A stretch of 64,000 nucleotides of DNA from Sphaerisporangium fuscum. GTDB taxonomy: Bacteria; Actinomycetota; Actinomycetes; Streptosporangiales; Streptosporangiaceae. Positions 1 through 9,398 of this stretch are shown here, one piece after another; the first letter of the stretch is position 1; each line of letters begins with the position of its first letter. Location of the stretch: NCBI RefSeq assembly GCF_018531465.1, contig NZ_JAHDTF010000002.1:62001-126000 (forward strand), in the 5' to 3' direction. The notes under the pieces were generated by a model. It was not told where the DNA came from. It did not search any database and saw nothing but the letters and a program-made list of their open reading frames with translations. The position numbers were made by a program, and so were the translations under genes.

Positions 1-1
1 G

Positions 2-94
2 TTCAGCTTCCTGATCAAACGCCTCGGCATCCTGACCCCGGGCCGCGAGCCCGAACCCGATGTCGACGCGGGCGAGCCCGCCGGGCGCGTCTGA
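2..94 (+). CDS. C-terminal end of an unidentified protein (partial)
   Basis: An open frame enters from the left edge and stops at TGA 92-94, giving 30 residues that begin FSFLIKRLGIL and end in an acidic, proline-rich tail. Too little is present to name a family. The hydrophobic start followed by a charged tail would fit a cytoplasmic tail after a membrane helix, but this is a guess. It is transcribed toward the Rv3235-family gene. The assignment as coding rests only on the open frame and on its position just upstream of a conserved gene. Confidence 0.45.
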   Translation, partial: FSFLIKRLGILTPGREPEPDVDAGEPAGRV

Positions 95-299
95 GCCCGG
101 GGCCCTGGTTTCGGACCGAGTCGCGGGCGCCGCTGAACGGCCGCAACCTGGGCCCGGCGGGCACTGTCACGGTGATCTTTCCGGTGCAACCCGTACGAGT
201 CGACCGCCCCCGGTGAAGAGATCGGCGGCGGTCGTATCAGGGAGGGGGTCCGGAAACTCCTTAATGCAGCAGGATTCACCGACGACACCGGAGTTCCCG

Positions 300-824
300 A
301 TGCCCCGTACCCCCCGCCCGGTCCCGATCCCCCGGCTGCGATCCGTCCCGCCGGCCGATCCGCCGTACGACGACGAGCGCGCTCCCGGCTCCGGAACCAC
401 CGCTCCGCCGCCCACCCAGGGCGCCCTGGCGCTGGCGTACGAGCGCCCCGGCCCCACTGCTCGCGACGAGCCGTCCGCGGGTCCCTACGGGCCGCGCAGG
501 GGCTTTCCGGGGGGCTCGCCACCGGACGAGCGGGCGCTGCGGAACCTCGGGCAGGCCATGGCGGAGATCCTCGCCGGCAGGCGGCCACCGGCCGCCGTCG
601 CCGAGCACCTGACCGACAGGGCCTACGCCGAGCTCGTCCGCGCGGGCACGATGATCCAGACCAGACGGCCACCGAGGGTCGCCGTCCCCCACGTCAACCG
701 TCCCCGGGACGGCGCCATCGAGGCGTGCCTGCTGGTGCACTGCGGCGAACGCAGCCGCGTGATCGCCCTACGCCTCGAACGCCGCGGCACCCAGTGGCTG
801 TGCACCGACTTCGAGACGGCCTGA
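300..824 (+). CDS. Rv3235 family protein
   Basis: A protein of 174 residues with a proline/arginine-rich disordered first half and a compact C-terminal domain that runs from LRNLGQAMAEILAG to the end. The tail (IALRLERRGTQWLCTDFE) matches the actinobacterial Rv3235 family, which has no known function. The ATG at 300 is preferred because GGAG lies 7 nt before it; an in-frame ATG at 264 has only a distant purine run, and the frame opens further upstream at 60 inside the previous gene. In many actinobacteria this gene sits beside secA, as here, and the two genes converge on a shared hairpin terminator. Family assignment is from conserved tail residues and context. Confidence 0.7.
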   Translation: MPRTPRPVPIPRLRSVPPADPPYDDERAPGSGTTAPPPTQGALALAYERPGPTARDEPSAGPYGPRRGFPGGSPPDERALRNLGQAMAEILAGRRPPAAVAEHLTDRAYAELVRAGTMIQTRRPPRVAVPHVNRPRDGAIEACLLVHCGERSRVIALRLERRGTQWLCTDFETA

Positions 825-942
825 CCCACGTCCGAGCAGGGCCCACCGCCGTACCACGGCGCCGATCCCCTCCGTCGCGCGGCACCGAGGACGCCAGCGG
901 AAGAGGATCGGGCAGCCGTGGGATGCGCGTGGCGACAGGAAC

Positions 943-969
943 GGCCCCGGGACCTGAGGTCTCGGGGCC
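943..969. terminator. hairpin terminator between Rv3235-like gene and secA
   Basis: A 12-bp stem GGCCCCGGGACC / GGTCTCGGGGCC with a 3-nt loop and one G-T type pair lies between the two convergent stop codons. It has no T tract, as usual in actinomycetes, and can serve both strands. Confidence 0.65.
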
Positions 970-1014
970 GCTGTGGATCTAGGGGCCGGCCGAGGGGCTC
1001 GGCCTCCCTGGATG

Positions 1015-3816
<2,802 letters not shown>

Positions 3817-4111
3817 TTTGTGTAAAGCTCCTCGCAGGTCTGTACCGCGGCCCGACGGCCGGGACATGAGGACGAAACCTTAGTTCCCCTCAGCCATGGT
3901 AGGCGGTTTCACCACCGGACACAGCCACCGTCAACGACGCTGTCGGAGCTCGGAAGGTTCCCGTGTTCCCTCCGCTGGGCCCCTTTACACGGGTACGGCC
4001 TGCGGGAGGGGGCATCACGTTGTATATCGTGCGACGTTAAGGGGAGGGAACCTTTGCCTCGTGGCCTCCCTCGAGACGGCACGCTAATTCGTAAGGAAAC
4101 AAGGAGTCAGG

Positions 4112-4399
4112 ATGGCCGAGAGCGCACCGGCACAGGCACACGGCGGACAGTCCCATGCGGGACGCCCCACCTCGTGGCTTGCCGTCACCGTGATCCTCCT
4201 GGGGTTCACCATCGGCGGAGTCGCCCTCACGATGGGCCCCAACTGGTTCCTGTTCTGGGTCGGCGGCGGAGTGATCGTGGTCGGCGGCATCCTCGCTCTC
4301 GTCTTCGACGTCTTCTCCGATGTCATCGAGGACGCTCCCCGCGAGATCGCCGTCCAGGAGCACCACTCTCCGTTCGAGCGCCACAAGGGCCACGCCTGA
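4112..4399 (+). CDS. small HGxxPAAW-family membrane protein
   Basis: A 95-residue protein with a His/Gly-rich N-terminus, the signature HAGRPTSW (family form HGxxPAAW) and two membrane segments at roughly residues 23-42 and 47-66, followed by an acidic/histidine tail ending in HKGHA. The function of this actinobacterial family is unknown; relatives are annotated only as HGxxPAAW family. AAGGAG sits 7 nt before the ATG. It stands alone between divergent secA and the YcaQ-type gene and is followed by a perfect hairpin. Confidence 0.8.
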   Translation: MAESAPAQAHGGQSHAGRPTSWLAVTVILLGFTIGGVALTMGPNWFLFWVGGGVIVVGGILALVFDVFSDVIEDAPREIAVQEHHSPFERHKGHA

Positions 4400-4465
4400 G
4401 CACCGCCCAGGACCGCTGACAGGGTCCCGGGGCCGGGCAGGGCTTCCGAGCGCACGGCCCCCATC

Positions 4466-4486
4466 GGCGTCCCGGCCCGGGACGCC
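4466..4486 (+). terminator. hairpin terminator after the HGxxPAAW gene
   Basis: A perfect inverted repeat GGCGTCCC / GGGACGCC with a 5-nt loop, about 65 nt after the stop codon and 90 nt before the next gene, without a T tract. Confidence 0.55.
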
Positions 4487-4563
4487 ATGCCGGACCGCGA
4501 CCTCGAACCGGCCCGCCGTCCTCGGGATGAAACCTGCGTAGCCGTTTTGTCGGTGGCGGGCTC

Positions 4564-4569
4564 TACGAT
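4564..4569 (+). promoter_or_regulatory. -10 hexamer of a probable leaderless promoter (YcaQ-type gene)
   Basis: TACGAT is followed by 6 nt and then the ATG. With a normal start 6-7 nt after the -10 element, the transcript would begin at or next to the start codon, and there is no good ribosome binding site. No convincing -35 element is visible. Confidence 0.5.
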
Positions 4570-4575
4570 CGGGGC

Positions 4576-5844
4576 ATGCCGAACCGTCTCCCCGCCCCCA
4601 CGCTAGAGCTCTCCGCCGACGAGGCCCGTCGCATCATCCTGCGCTCACAAGGGTTCCTCGGCGCCGACTCCCGCCGGGGCGGAGTGGCGGCCATGCTGCG
4701 CCGCCTCGGGGCCGTCCAGCTCGACACCATCTCGGTCCTGGCCCGCTCCCACGAGCTGGTGGCGTACGCCCGGCTCGGGCCCGTGGGCAGGGCCAAGGTC
4801 GAGCGGGCCTACTGGCACGACCCCGCTCTCGCGTTCGAATACTGGTGCCACGCCGCCTGCATCCTGCCGATCGACGACTGGCCGCTCTACGCCTTCCGCC
4901 GCCGGGCCTACCGCGAGCGCCGGTTCCGCTGGCACGAGGTGCCGCCCACGATCGACAAGGTGCTGGAACAGGTCAGGAGCGAAGGGCCGCTCACCACCAC
5001 CGAGCTCGGCGGCGCCAAGAACGGCGGCCCATGGTGGGACTGGTCCGACGTCAAGATCGCCGTGGAGTTCCTCCTCGACATCGGCGAGGTGGTCTGCACG
5101 CGCAGGGTCGGCTGGCGGCGGGTGTACGACCTGGCCGAGCGCGTCGTCCCCGCCGGGCTGCTCCAGCAGGAGCTCACCGACGAAGAGTGCGTCGTCCGGC
5201 TGGCGCGCGTCGCGGGCGCGGCCCTGGGCGTCGCCACCCGGGCCGACCTGGTCGACTTCCTGCGGGTGCGCGGCGCCCACGCGGCAATGCTCGACCAGGC
5301 CCTGCTCGACGGCACTGCGGGGCTGGTCCCGGTGCGAGTCGCCGGCTGGCCCGGCGTCCGGGGCGCCTCCGGAGACGGCGCCCGCCCGGCCGCGTCCGCC
5401 GCGAACGCCTGGGCCGATCCCGCCGCGCTGCAGACCGCGCCCCGGGGACGTCACCGCACCACGCCGCTGTCCCCCTTCGACTCGCTGGTGTGGGACCGCG
5501 CCCGCACCGAGCGCGTCTTCGGCTTCACCCACCGCCTGGAGGCCTACGTGCCCAAGGCCAAGCGGGTGCACGGCTACTTCACCATGCCGGTGCTGGCGGG
5601 CGGGCGTCTCATCGGCCGGGTCGACCCCGCCCGCGAGGGCACGACGTTCGTCGCTCGCCAGGTGGGGTTCGAGCCGGGCGACGGCCGCACGGGCGGGCCG
5701 GTCCGGGCCGCCGCCGTCGAGGCCATGGCCGAGGCGCTGTGGGAGGCGGCGGCCTGGGTGGGCTGCGACGACGTACGGCTCGAACGCGTCGGCACCCCCG
5801 AACTGACCGCCCCTCTCGAGGCCGCCCTACGCGAGAACCGCTGA
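4576..5844 (+). CDS. winged-helix DNA glycosylase of the YcaQ/AlkZ-like family
   Basis: A 422-residue member of the HTH_42 family (COG3214). Characterised relatives are DNA glycosylases: AlkZ opens interstrand crosslinks from azinomycin and E. coli YcaQ (AlkX) acts on nitrogen-mustard crosslinks. The N-terminal part contains QLD at residues 48-50, matching the QxD form of the catalytic motif found in the YcaQ branch rather than QxQ of AlkZ, followed by SHELVAYARLG. The C-terminal part has PFDSLVWDR and YFTMPVLAGGRLIGRVDP. Linker residues around 255-285 are Ala/Gly-rich. The likely role is repair of bulky or crosslinking alkylation damage. The gene stands alone and converges on the response regulator. 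Confidence 0.85.
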   Translation: MPNRLPAPTLELSADEARRIILRSQGFLGADSRRGGVAAMLRRLGAVQLDTISVLARSHELVAYARLGPVGRAKVERAYWHDPALAFEYWCHAACILPIDDWPLYAFRRRAYRERRFRWHEVPPTIDKVLEQVRSEGPLTTTELGGAKNGGPWWDWSDVKIAVEFLLDIGEVVCTRRVGWRRVYDLAERVVPAGLLQQELTDEECVVRLARVAGAALGVATRADLVDFLRVRGAHAAMLDQALLDGTAGLVPVRVAGWPGVRGASGDGARPAASAANAWADPAALQTAPRGRHRTTPLSPFDSLVWDRARTERVFGFTHRLEAYVPKAKRVHGYFTMPVLAGGRLIGRVDPAREGTTFVARQVGFEPGDGRTGGPVRAAAVEAMAEALWEAAAWVGCDDVRLERVGTPELTAPLEAALRENR

Positions 5845-5868
5845 CCACGCGATCGATCGAGGCCGCGA

Positions 5869-5887
5869 GTCCTCAATGCCAGAGGAC
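5869..5887. terminator. possible hairpin between YcaQ-type gene and response regulator
   Basis: A short perfect repeat GTCCTC / GAGGAC with a 7-nt loop lies just after the YcaQ-type stop codon in a convergent gap. Six base pairs is weak for a terminator. Confidence 0.3.
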
Positions 5888-5970
5888 CGCCCCCGCGTTC
5901 GGTCGCCCGCGTCCGTATCGTCCGGGCTCGGTCGTCCTTCTCGGTCGCGGCCCCCGGGCTTCGGGTCCGG

Positions 5971-6675
5971 TCAGGTGATCTCTAGCAGGCGCTCCCGCAC
6001 GGCGTAGACCACGGCTTCCATGCGGGAGTGCAACTGGAGCTTCTCCAGGATGTTGCGCACGTGGTTCTTCACCGTGTTCTCCGAGATGAACAACTGCTTG
6101 GCGATCTCGCGGTTGTTCATGCCCTTGGCGACCAGCCGCAGCACTTCCATCTCGCGATCGGTCAGCCGGGGCACCGGGAGCTGCGGAGGGCGTTCGGCCT
6201 CCTTGCGGCTCATGTTGGCGAACTCGGTGATGAGCTTGGCCGCCATCGCCGGATTGATGAGCGACTGGCCTTCGTGGACGCCGCGCACGGCGTCGGGCAC
6301 CTCGTCTATCTGTACGTCTTTGAGCAGGTAACCCGTGGCTCCCGCCTTGATCGCCTCGAAGAGGTCCTCCTCTTCGTCGCTCACGGTCAGCATGATGATC
6401 CGTGCGCTCGGAACCGATGCCCTGATGGCCCTGGTCGCCTCGATGCCGCCCTGACGGGGCATCCGGACGTCCATCAGAACGACATCGGGCAGGAGGCGGT
6501 CGGCGATCTCGACCGCCTCCTGACCATCGCTCGCCTCGCCGACCACTTCGATGTCCGGCTCCGCGGCCAGCGCGAGCTCCAGGCTCCGCCGGATCAGCGC
6601 GTGATCGTCCACGATCAGCACGCGGATCGGCTCGTCCCGCCCGGAACGGCCGGCCGTTTCGTCGGTCTGCGTCAC
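5971..6675 (-). CDS. NarL/FixJ-type response regulator with LuxR helix-turn-helix
   Basis: A 234-residue two-domain regulator. The receiver domain (about 17-135) has the acidic pair DD at 23-24, the phospho-acceptor Asp69 in VVLMDVRMP and the conserved Lys in GYLLKD. The C-terminal LuxR domain (about 165-225) contains LTDREMEVLRLVAKG and NTVKNHVRNIL. The GTG start has a strong GAGGAGGAGG ribosome binding site. No histidine kinase gene is adjacent, so it looks like an orphan. It lies downstream of hpf in the same direction, an arrangement also seen in Streptomyces, which suggests a link to stress or stationary-phase control; the target genes are unknown. Confidence 0.9.
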   Translation of the reverse strand: MTQTDETAGRSGRDEPIRVLIVDDHALIRRSLELALAAEPDIEVVGEASDGQEAVEIADRLLPDVVLMDVRMPRQGGIEATRAIRASVPSARIIMLTVSDEEEDLFEAIKAGATGYLLKDVQIDEVPDAVRGVHEGQSLINPAMAAKLITEFANMSRKEAERPPQLPVPRLTDREMEVLRLVAKGMNNREIAKQLFISENTVKNHVRNILEKLQLHSRMEAVVYAVRERLLEIT

Positions 6676-6814
6676 GCCTCCTCCTCGTGGGGAGCCAGAA
6701 TCGCACCAAGTAGATCGATCTCTACCGGGCGACGCTCCCGCGCCGTCGGAACCGCCATCATTACACGGCTTTCCGGTGCGCGGGGGTGGTCGAGAGGATC
6801 ATCGAACGCGTTGG

Positions 6815-7492
6815 TTACTGTTCCTCGAGCCGCAACACGCCGTACGCGTAGCCGACACGCCGGTACACGACGCTGGGATGCCCTGTCTCCTTGTCCCTGA
6901 ACAGGTAGAAGTCATGGCCGACCAGCTCCATCTCCAGCAGTGCCTGGTCGATGGTCATGGGGTCGGCTTTGTGGAACTTCTCGCGGACGACGAGGGGCCC
7001 GTCGCCGTCCATCTCGATCGGGACGATGGGTTCGGGGTACTCATCTTGCCGGGAAGGCCTCTCGGCGTGCGCGGCCTCGGCCTTCTCCTTAGCCTGCGGC
7101 TCCGCCGGCAGCGGCTCTGGCAGCGGCTCGTAGGTCTCGGCAAGGACGGAGGTCAGCTCGGCGACCGATGGGGGGCAATGGTTGCCGTGATGGACCTTCC
7201 GCCGGTCGGCCGCCCGTCGCAGCCGTCCTTCGAGCTTGCCGAGTGCGATGTCGAGCGCCGCGAACCGGTCGTCGGCGGAAGCCTCGGCCCGGACCGCGGG
7301 ACCTCGCGAGTGGATGGTCAGTTCCACCCGCTCGCGTTGGTCGCTGGCCCGCACGTTGGCTTCTTTGGACACCTCCACGTCGACTCGGATGAGCTTGTTG
7401 TCCAGTCGTTCGATCCTGGCCAGTTTCGTTGTCACATGATCGCGGAACCGGTCACTCACACTGGTGTGCCGTCCTTTGACGATGATGTCCAC
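6815..7492 (-). CDS. hpf: long-form ribosome hibernation promoting factor
   Basis: A 225-residue protein that binds the 30S subunit and drives formation of inactive 100S ribosomes during stress. The N-terminal S30AE domain (about 1-105) begins MDIIVKGRHTSVSDRF and carries the conserved VDVEV and VELTIHSRG strands. A variable Pro/Glu-rich linker (about 125-165) leads to the C-terminal dimerisation domain with FHKADPMTIDQALLEMELVGHDFYLF split over the last 60 residues. Length and two-domain layout match the long form of high-GC Gram-positive bacteria. It lies in the conserved mtrA-mtrB-lpqB-comF-hpf neighbourhood but is separated from comF by 731 bp, so it almost certainly has its own promoter. 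Confidence 0.95.
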   Translation of the reverse strand: MDIIVKGRHTSVSDRFRDHVTTKLARIERLDNKLIRVDVEVSKEANVRASDQRERVELTIHSRGPAVRAEASADDRFAALDIALGKLEGRLRRAADRRKVHHGNHCPPSVAELTSVLAETYEPLPEPLPAEPQAKEKAEAAHAERPSRQDEYPEPIVPIEMDGDGPLVVREKFHKADPMTIDQALLEMELVGHDFYLFRDKETGHPSVVYRRVGYAYGVLRLEEQ

Positions 7493-7838
7493 AAGGCCCC
7501 CCTTCGTCTCGACTGCGAGGAGGGCACCCGTCCGGCCGACCTGGTCTTCGTCCCCACATCCGCCTGCTGAGGGGTTCGCGGCTCCGTGCCACTACTGCCC
7601 TTCTCCTCTGACGGAGGACATCTGGTCCTCCGGGAAGGCAGGACTTACCTCTAAGCCGCACCGTGATCGGTCGACGAAGAGTCGCCTTACGTGGGCCGTT
7701 TCGCCTGCGGCTGGCATCGGCTAGCCAGCCCGGCCCCCCTGCGGGGGTCGGTCCGGCGCAACCACGGACCCGAACGGGTGCCATGCTCGAACGCTAGTCG
7801 CTACCGGGCCGAATGTCAGCCGTGAGGCCGCCGAAACG

Positions 7839-7853
7839 ATCACTTTAAGTGAT
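7839..7853. promoter_or_regulatory. palindrome ATCACTTTAAGTGAT upstream of hpf
   Basis: Perfect 7-bp arms ATCACTT / AAGTGAT around a single T, about 350 bp upstream of the hpf start codon. The shape is that of a dimeric repressor or activator site; the protein is not identifiable. Confidence 0.4.
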
Positions 7854-8100
7854 TTCCGGGGTCTCCGGAGGCCTCCGGGGAGGGGTGCCACGACGGTGAC
7901 CGCGCCCGGCCCACCAGGGCTTCCGGCGTGCGTTGAGCAGGGGTATCGACCCTGGTGACGACCGTCGGCCGACCCCTCGGGCAACTTCCCGATTTGACCA
8001 ATTCATTACCCTTCGTAATCTTTTAAAGTCGGCTCCAAACCGGGCGTGTCGCACGTGCCGCGGCCTACGACAAGCCGCCTCGATCACGCGATCGCGCACG

Positions 8101-8185
8101 CGATCAGCGACCGGCCCCCCACCACCCCGGACCCGCCCTGATGCGATCCCGCGCGCGATCAGCGACCGGCCACCCACCACCCCGA
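8101..8185. repeat. two copies of a 30-bp direct repeat
   Basis: CGATCAGCGACCGGCC begins both copies, at 8101-8130 and 8156-8185; the 30-mers differ at only a couple of positions and lie 55 bp apart. A shorter shared piece AAGTCGGCTCC also occurs at 8026-8036 and 8185-8195. Confidence 0.7.
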
Positions 8186-8223
8186 AGTCGGCTCCTGTTG
8201 GGCGGATGGGGTGTCGCCGACTC

Positions 8224-8988
8224 TCAACGGGAGCGGCGAGGGGTGGCGGCGAGCGTGACCGCGAGGGGCACGGCGATGCCCTCACGCCGGAGCGCCCGGG
8301 CCGCCTCGGCGAGGGTGGTGCCGGTCGTCACGATGTCGTCGACCAGAACCGCTACGGGCCCTGCGCGCCCCCAGAAACCATCACGACCGGCGATCAAGGA
8401 TCTCTCGATGCGGAAGGCCTCTTCGAGATTGGCGGCCCTCTCAGAGGCGCTGAGGCCCGCCTGGTCACGAACTCGCCGCCGCTGCTTCAGGACCGGCGCC
8501 GCCATGACGGACGATCCACGCGACCGCAGGCACCGCGCCGCCAGCACGGCGAGCCGTCCGATCGGATCATGACCGCGCTGCCGCACCGCCCTGCGCGAAC
8601 TCGGAATCGGCACGAGCGCGACCGGCCCCAGAGACGGACCGGCGGCCCGCAGCGCTCCGCGGCCGCCGGTCCGCGAGGGGCCACCGGCGGCCCGCAAGGC
8701 TTCGCAGCCATCGGCGGCCGCGACCAGAGTGGCGGCCAGGCACTCGGCGAGCGGCCGGGCCAGGGCGGTCCGGCCGCGTTCCTTGTACGCGAGGATCAGC
8801 CGGCGGGACGCCCCTTCGTACCGAGCCGCGGACCAGCACTCGGGGAAGCCACGCGGCGCGGGGCTCGGCGGCCTCGGGGACGGATCGTGGGCGAGCTCGC
8901 CCAGACAGGCCGGGCAGACGACGGCGCCGGCACGCGAGCACCCGGAGCATCGCGGCGGCAGGATCAGGTCGAGGAAGGCGCTGAACAT
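8224..8988 (-). CDS. comF: ComF family phosphoribosyltransferase-like protein
   Basis: A 254-residue protein. The N-terminus MFSAFLDLILPPRCSGC carries a four-cysteine zinc site (Cys14, Cys17, Cys25, Cys28). The C-terminus has the phosphoribosyltransferase loop VLVDDIVTTGTT at about 214-225. In naturally competent bacteria ComF helps single-stranded DNA uptake; in actinobacteria the role is unknown and the gene is kept in the mtrAB-lpqB neighbourhood (Rv3242c in M. tuberculosis). The frame stays open far upstream through lpqB, but the ATG at 8986-8988 gives the family N-terminus. The middle section, about residues 95-125, is unusually Gly/Arg-rich. Confidence 0.88.
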   Translation of the reverse strand: MFSAFLDLILPPRCSGCSRAGAVVCPACLGELAHDPSPRPPSPAPRGFPECWSAARYEGASRRLILAYKERGRTALARPLAECLAATLVAAADGCEALRAAGGPSRTGGRGALRAAGPSLGPVALVPIPSSRRAVRQRGHDPIGRLAVLAARCLRSRGSSVMAAPVLKQRRRVRDQAGLSASERAANLEEAFRIERSLIAGRDGFWGRAGPVAVLVDDIVTTGTTLAEAARALRREGIAVPLAVTLAATPRRSR

Positions 8989-9037
8989 GCGGCCATCGTC
9001 CGGCCCGCCTCCGACAGAACCGCCGGCAGAAGCCCCT

Positions 9038-9046
9038 TTATCCACA
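9038..9046 (+). promoter_or_regulatory. DnaA-box-like 9-mer TTATCCACA
   Basis: An exact match to the general bacterial DnaA box. It lies in the non-coding gap upstream of comF, 29 bp start-to-start from a second box in the same orientation. DnaA binding is inferred from sequence only. Confidence 0.45.
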
Positions 9047-9066
9047 GGCCGGCCTGAACCCGGAAG

Positions 9067-9075
9067 TTGTCCACA
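9067..9075 (+). promoter_or_regulatory. DnaA-box-like 9-mer TTGTCCACA
   Basis: An exact match to the GC-adapted DnaA box preferred in Streptomyces oriC. Pairing with the box at 9038 in the same orientation makes chance occurrence less likely, but there is no AT-rich unwinding element and no dnaA/dnaN beside it. Confidence 0.45.
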
Positions 9076-9186
9076 GCCCACTCGGCCGAACCGGTCACCC
9101 GCCGCACCCGGCGCCGGATTCACCGCCCCACCCCCCGCCGTACCGGCGCCGAAGGAGAGGCGGCTGGAACACCCGCCAGCCTCAAG

Positions 9187-9331
9187 AGGGGCGAGCCGTT
9201 CCGGGGCGGAAGGGGAAGGCCCGGCAAGTGACAGGAGGGGCGGCGGACCCAAGCCGAAGAAGGAGAAGCCCGAAGCAGCCGGAGCACCACGCCAGACCCA
9301 AAAGGGGCGAGCCGTTCCGGGGCGGAAGGGG
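9187..9331. repeat. 29-bp perfect direct repeat pair
   Basis: The same 29-mer, starting AGGGGCGAGCCGTTCC, occurs at 9187-9215 and 9303-9331, 116 bp apart, in the comF-lpqB gap. Confidence 0.8.
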
Positions 9332-9398
9332 GCCGGGAAGCAGCAGGAGGGCCGGGGCCGGGCCAGTGGGGACTGGGGGGCTTCGCCGGTGGTGGGGG

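Larger units (their letters stand above)
7493..8223. other. long non-coding gap upstream of hpf
   Basis: This 731-bp stretch lies between comF and hpf (both minus strand). Open frames inside it have shadow-like composition and no recognisable product. It contains an isolated AT-rich patch near 8000-8025, a perfect 7-bp-arm palindrome at 7839-7853 and a near-identical 30-bp repeat pair at 8101-8185. The region must carry the hpf promoter. A structured leader or small RNA cannot be excluded. Confidence 0.6.
8989..9398. other. comF-lpqB gap with DnaA-like boxes and direct repeats
   Basis: This 410-bp non-coding stretch separates lpqB from comF, genes that are usually close together. It holds two DnaA-box 9-mers 29 bp apart and a perfect 29-bp direct repeat, and is strongly purine-skewed on the plus strand from about 9180 onward. 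No convincing gene was found. Confidence 0.6.

Noticed and set aside
8101..8185. Start of a CRISPR array
   Set aside because: Only two imperfect copies with a 25-bp spacer, no cas genes, and no further units.
9038..9331. Replication origin
   Set aside because: Only two DnaA boxes, no AT-rich unwinding element, and neither dnaA nor dnaN nearby.
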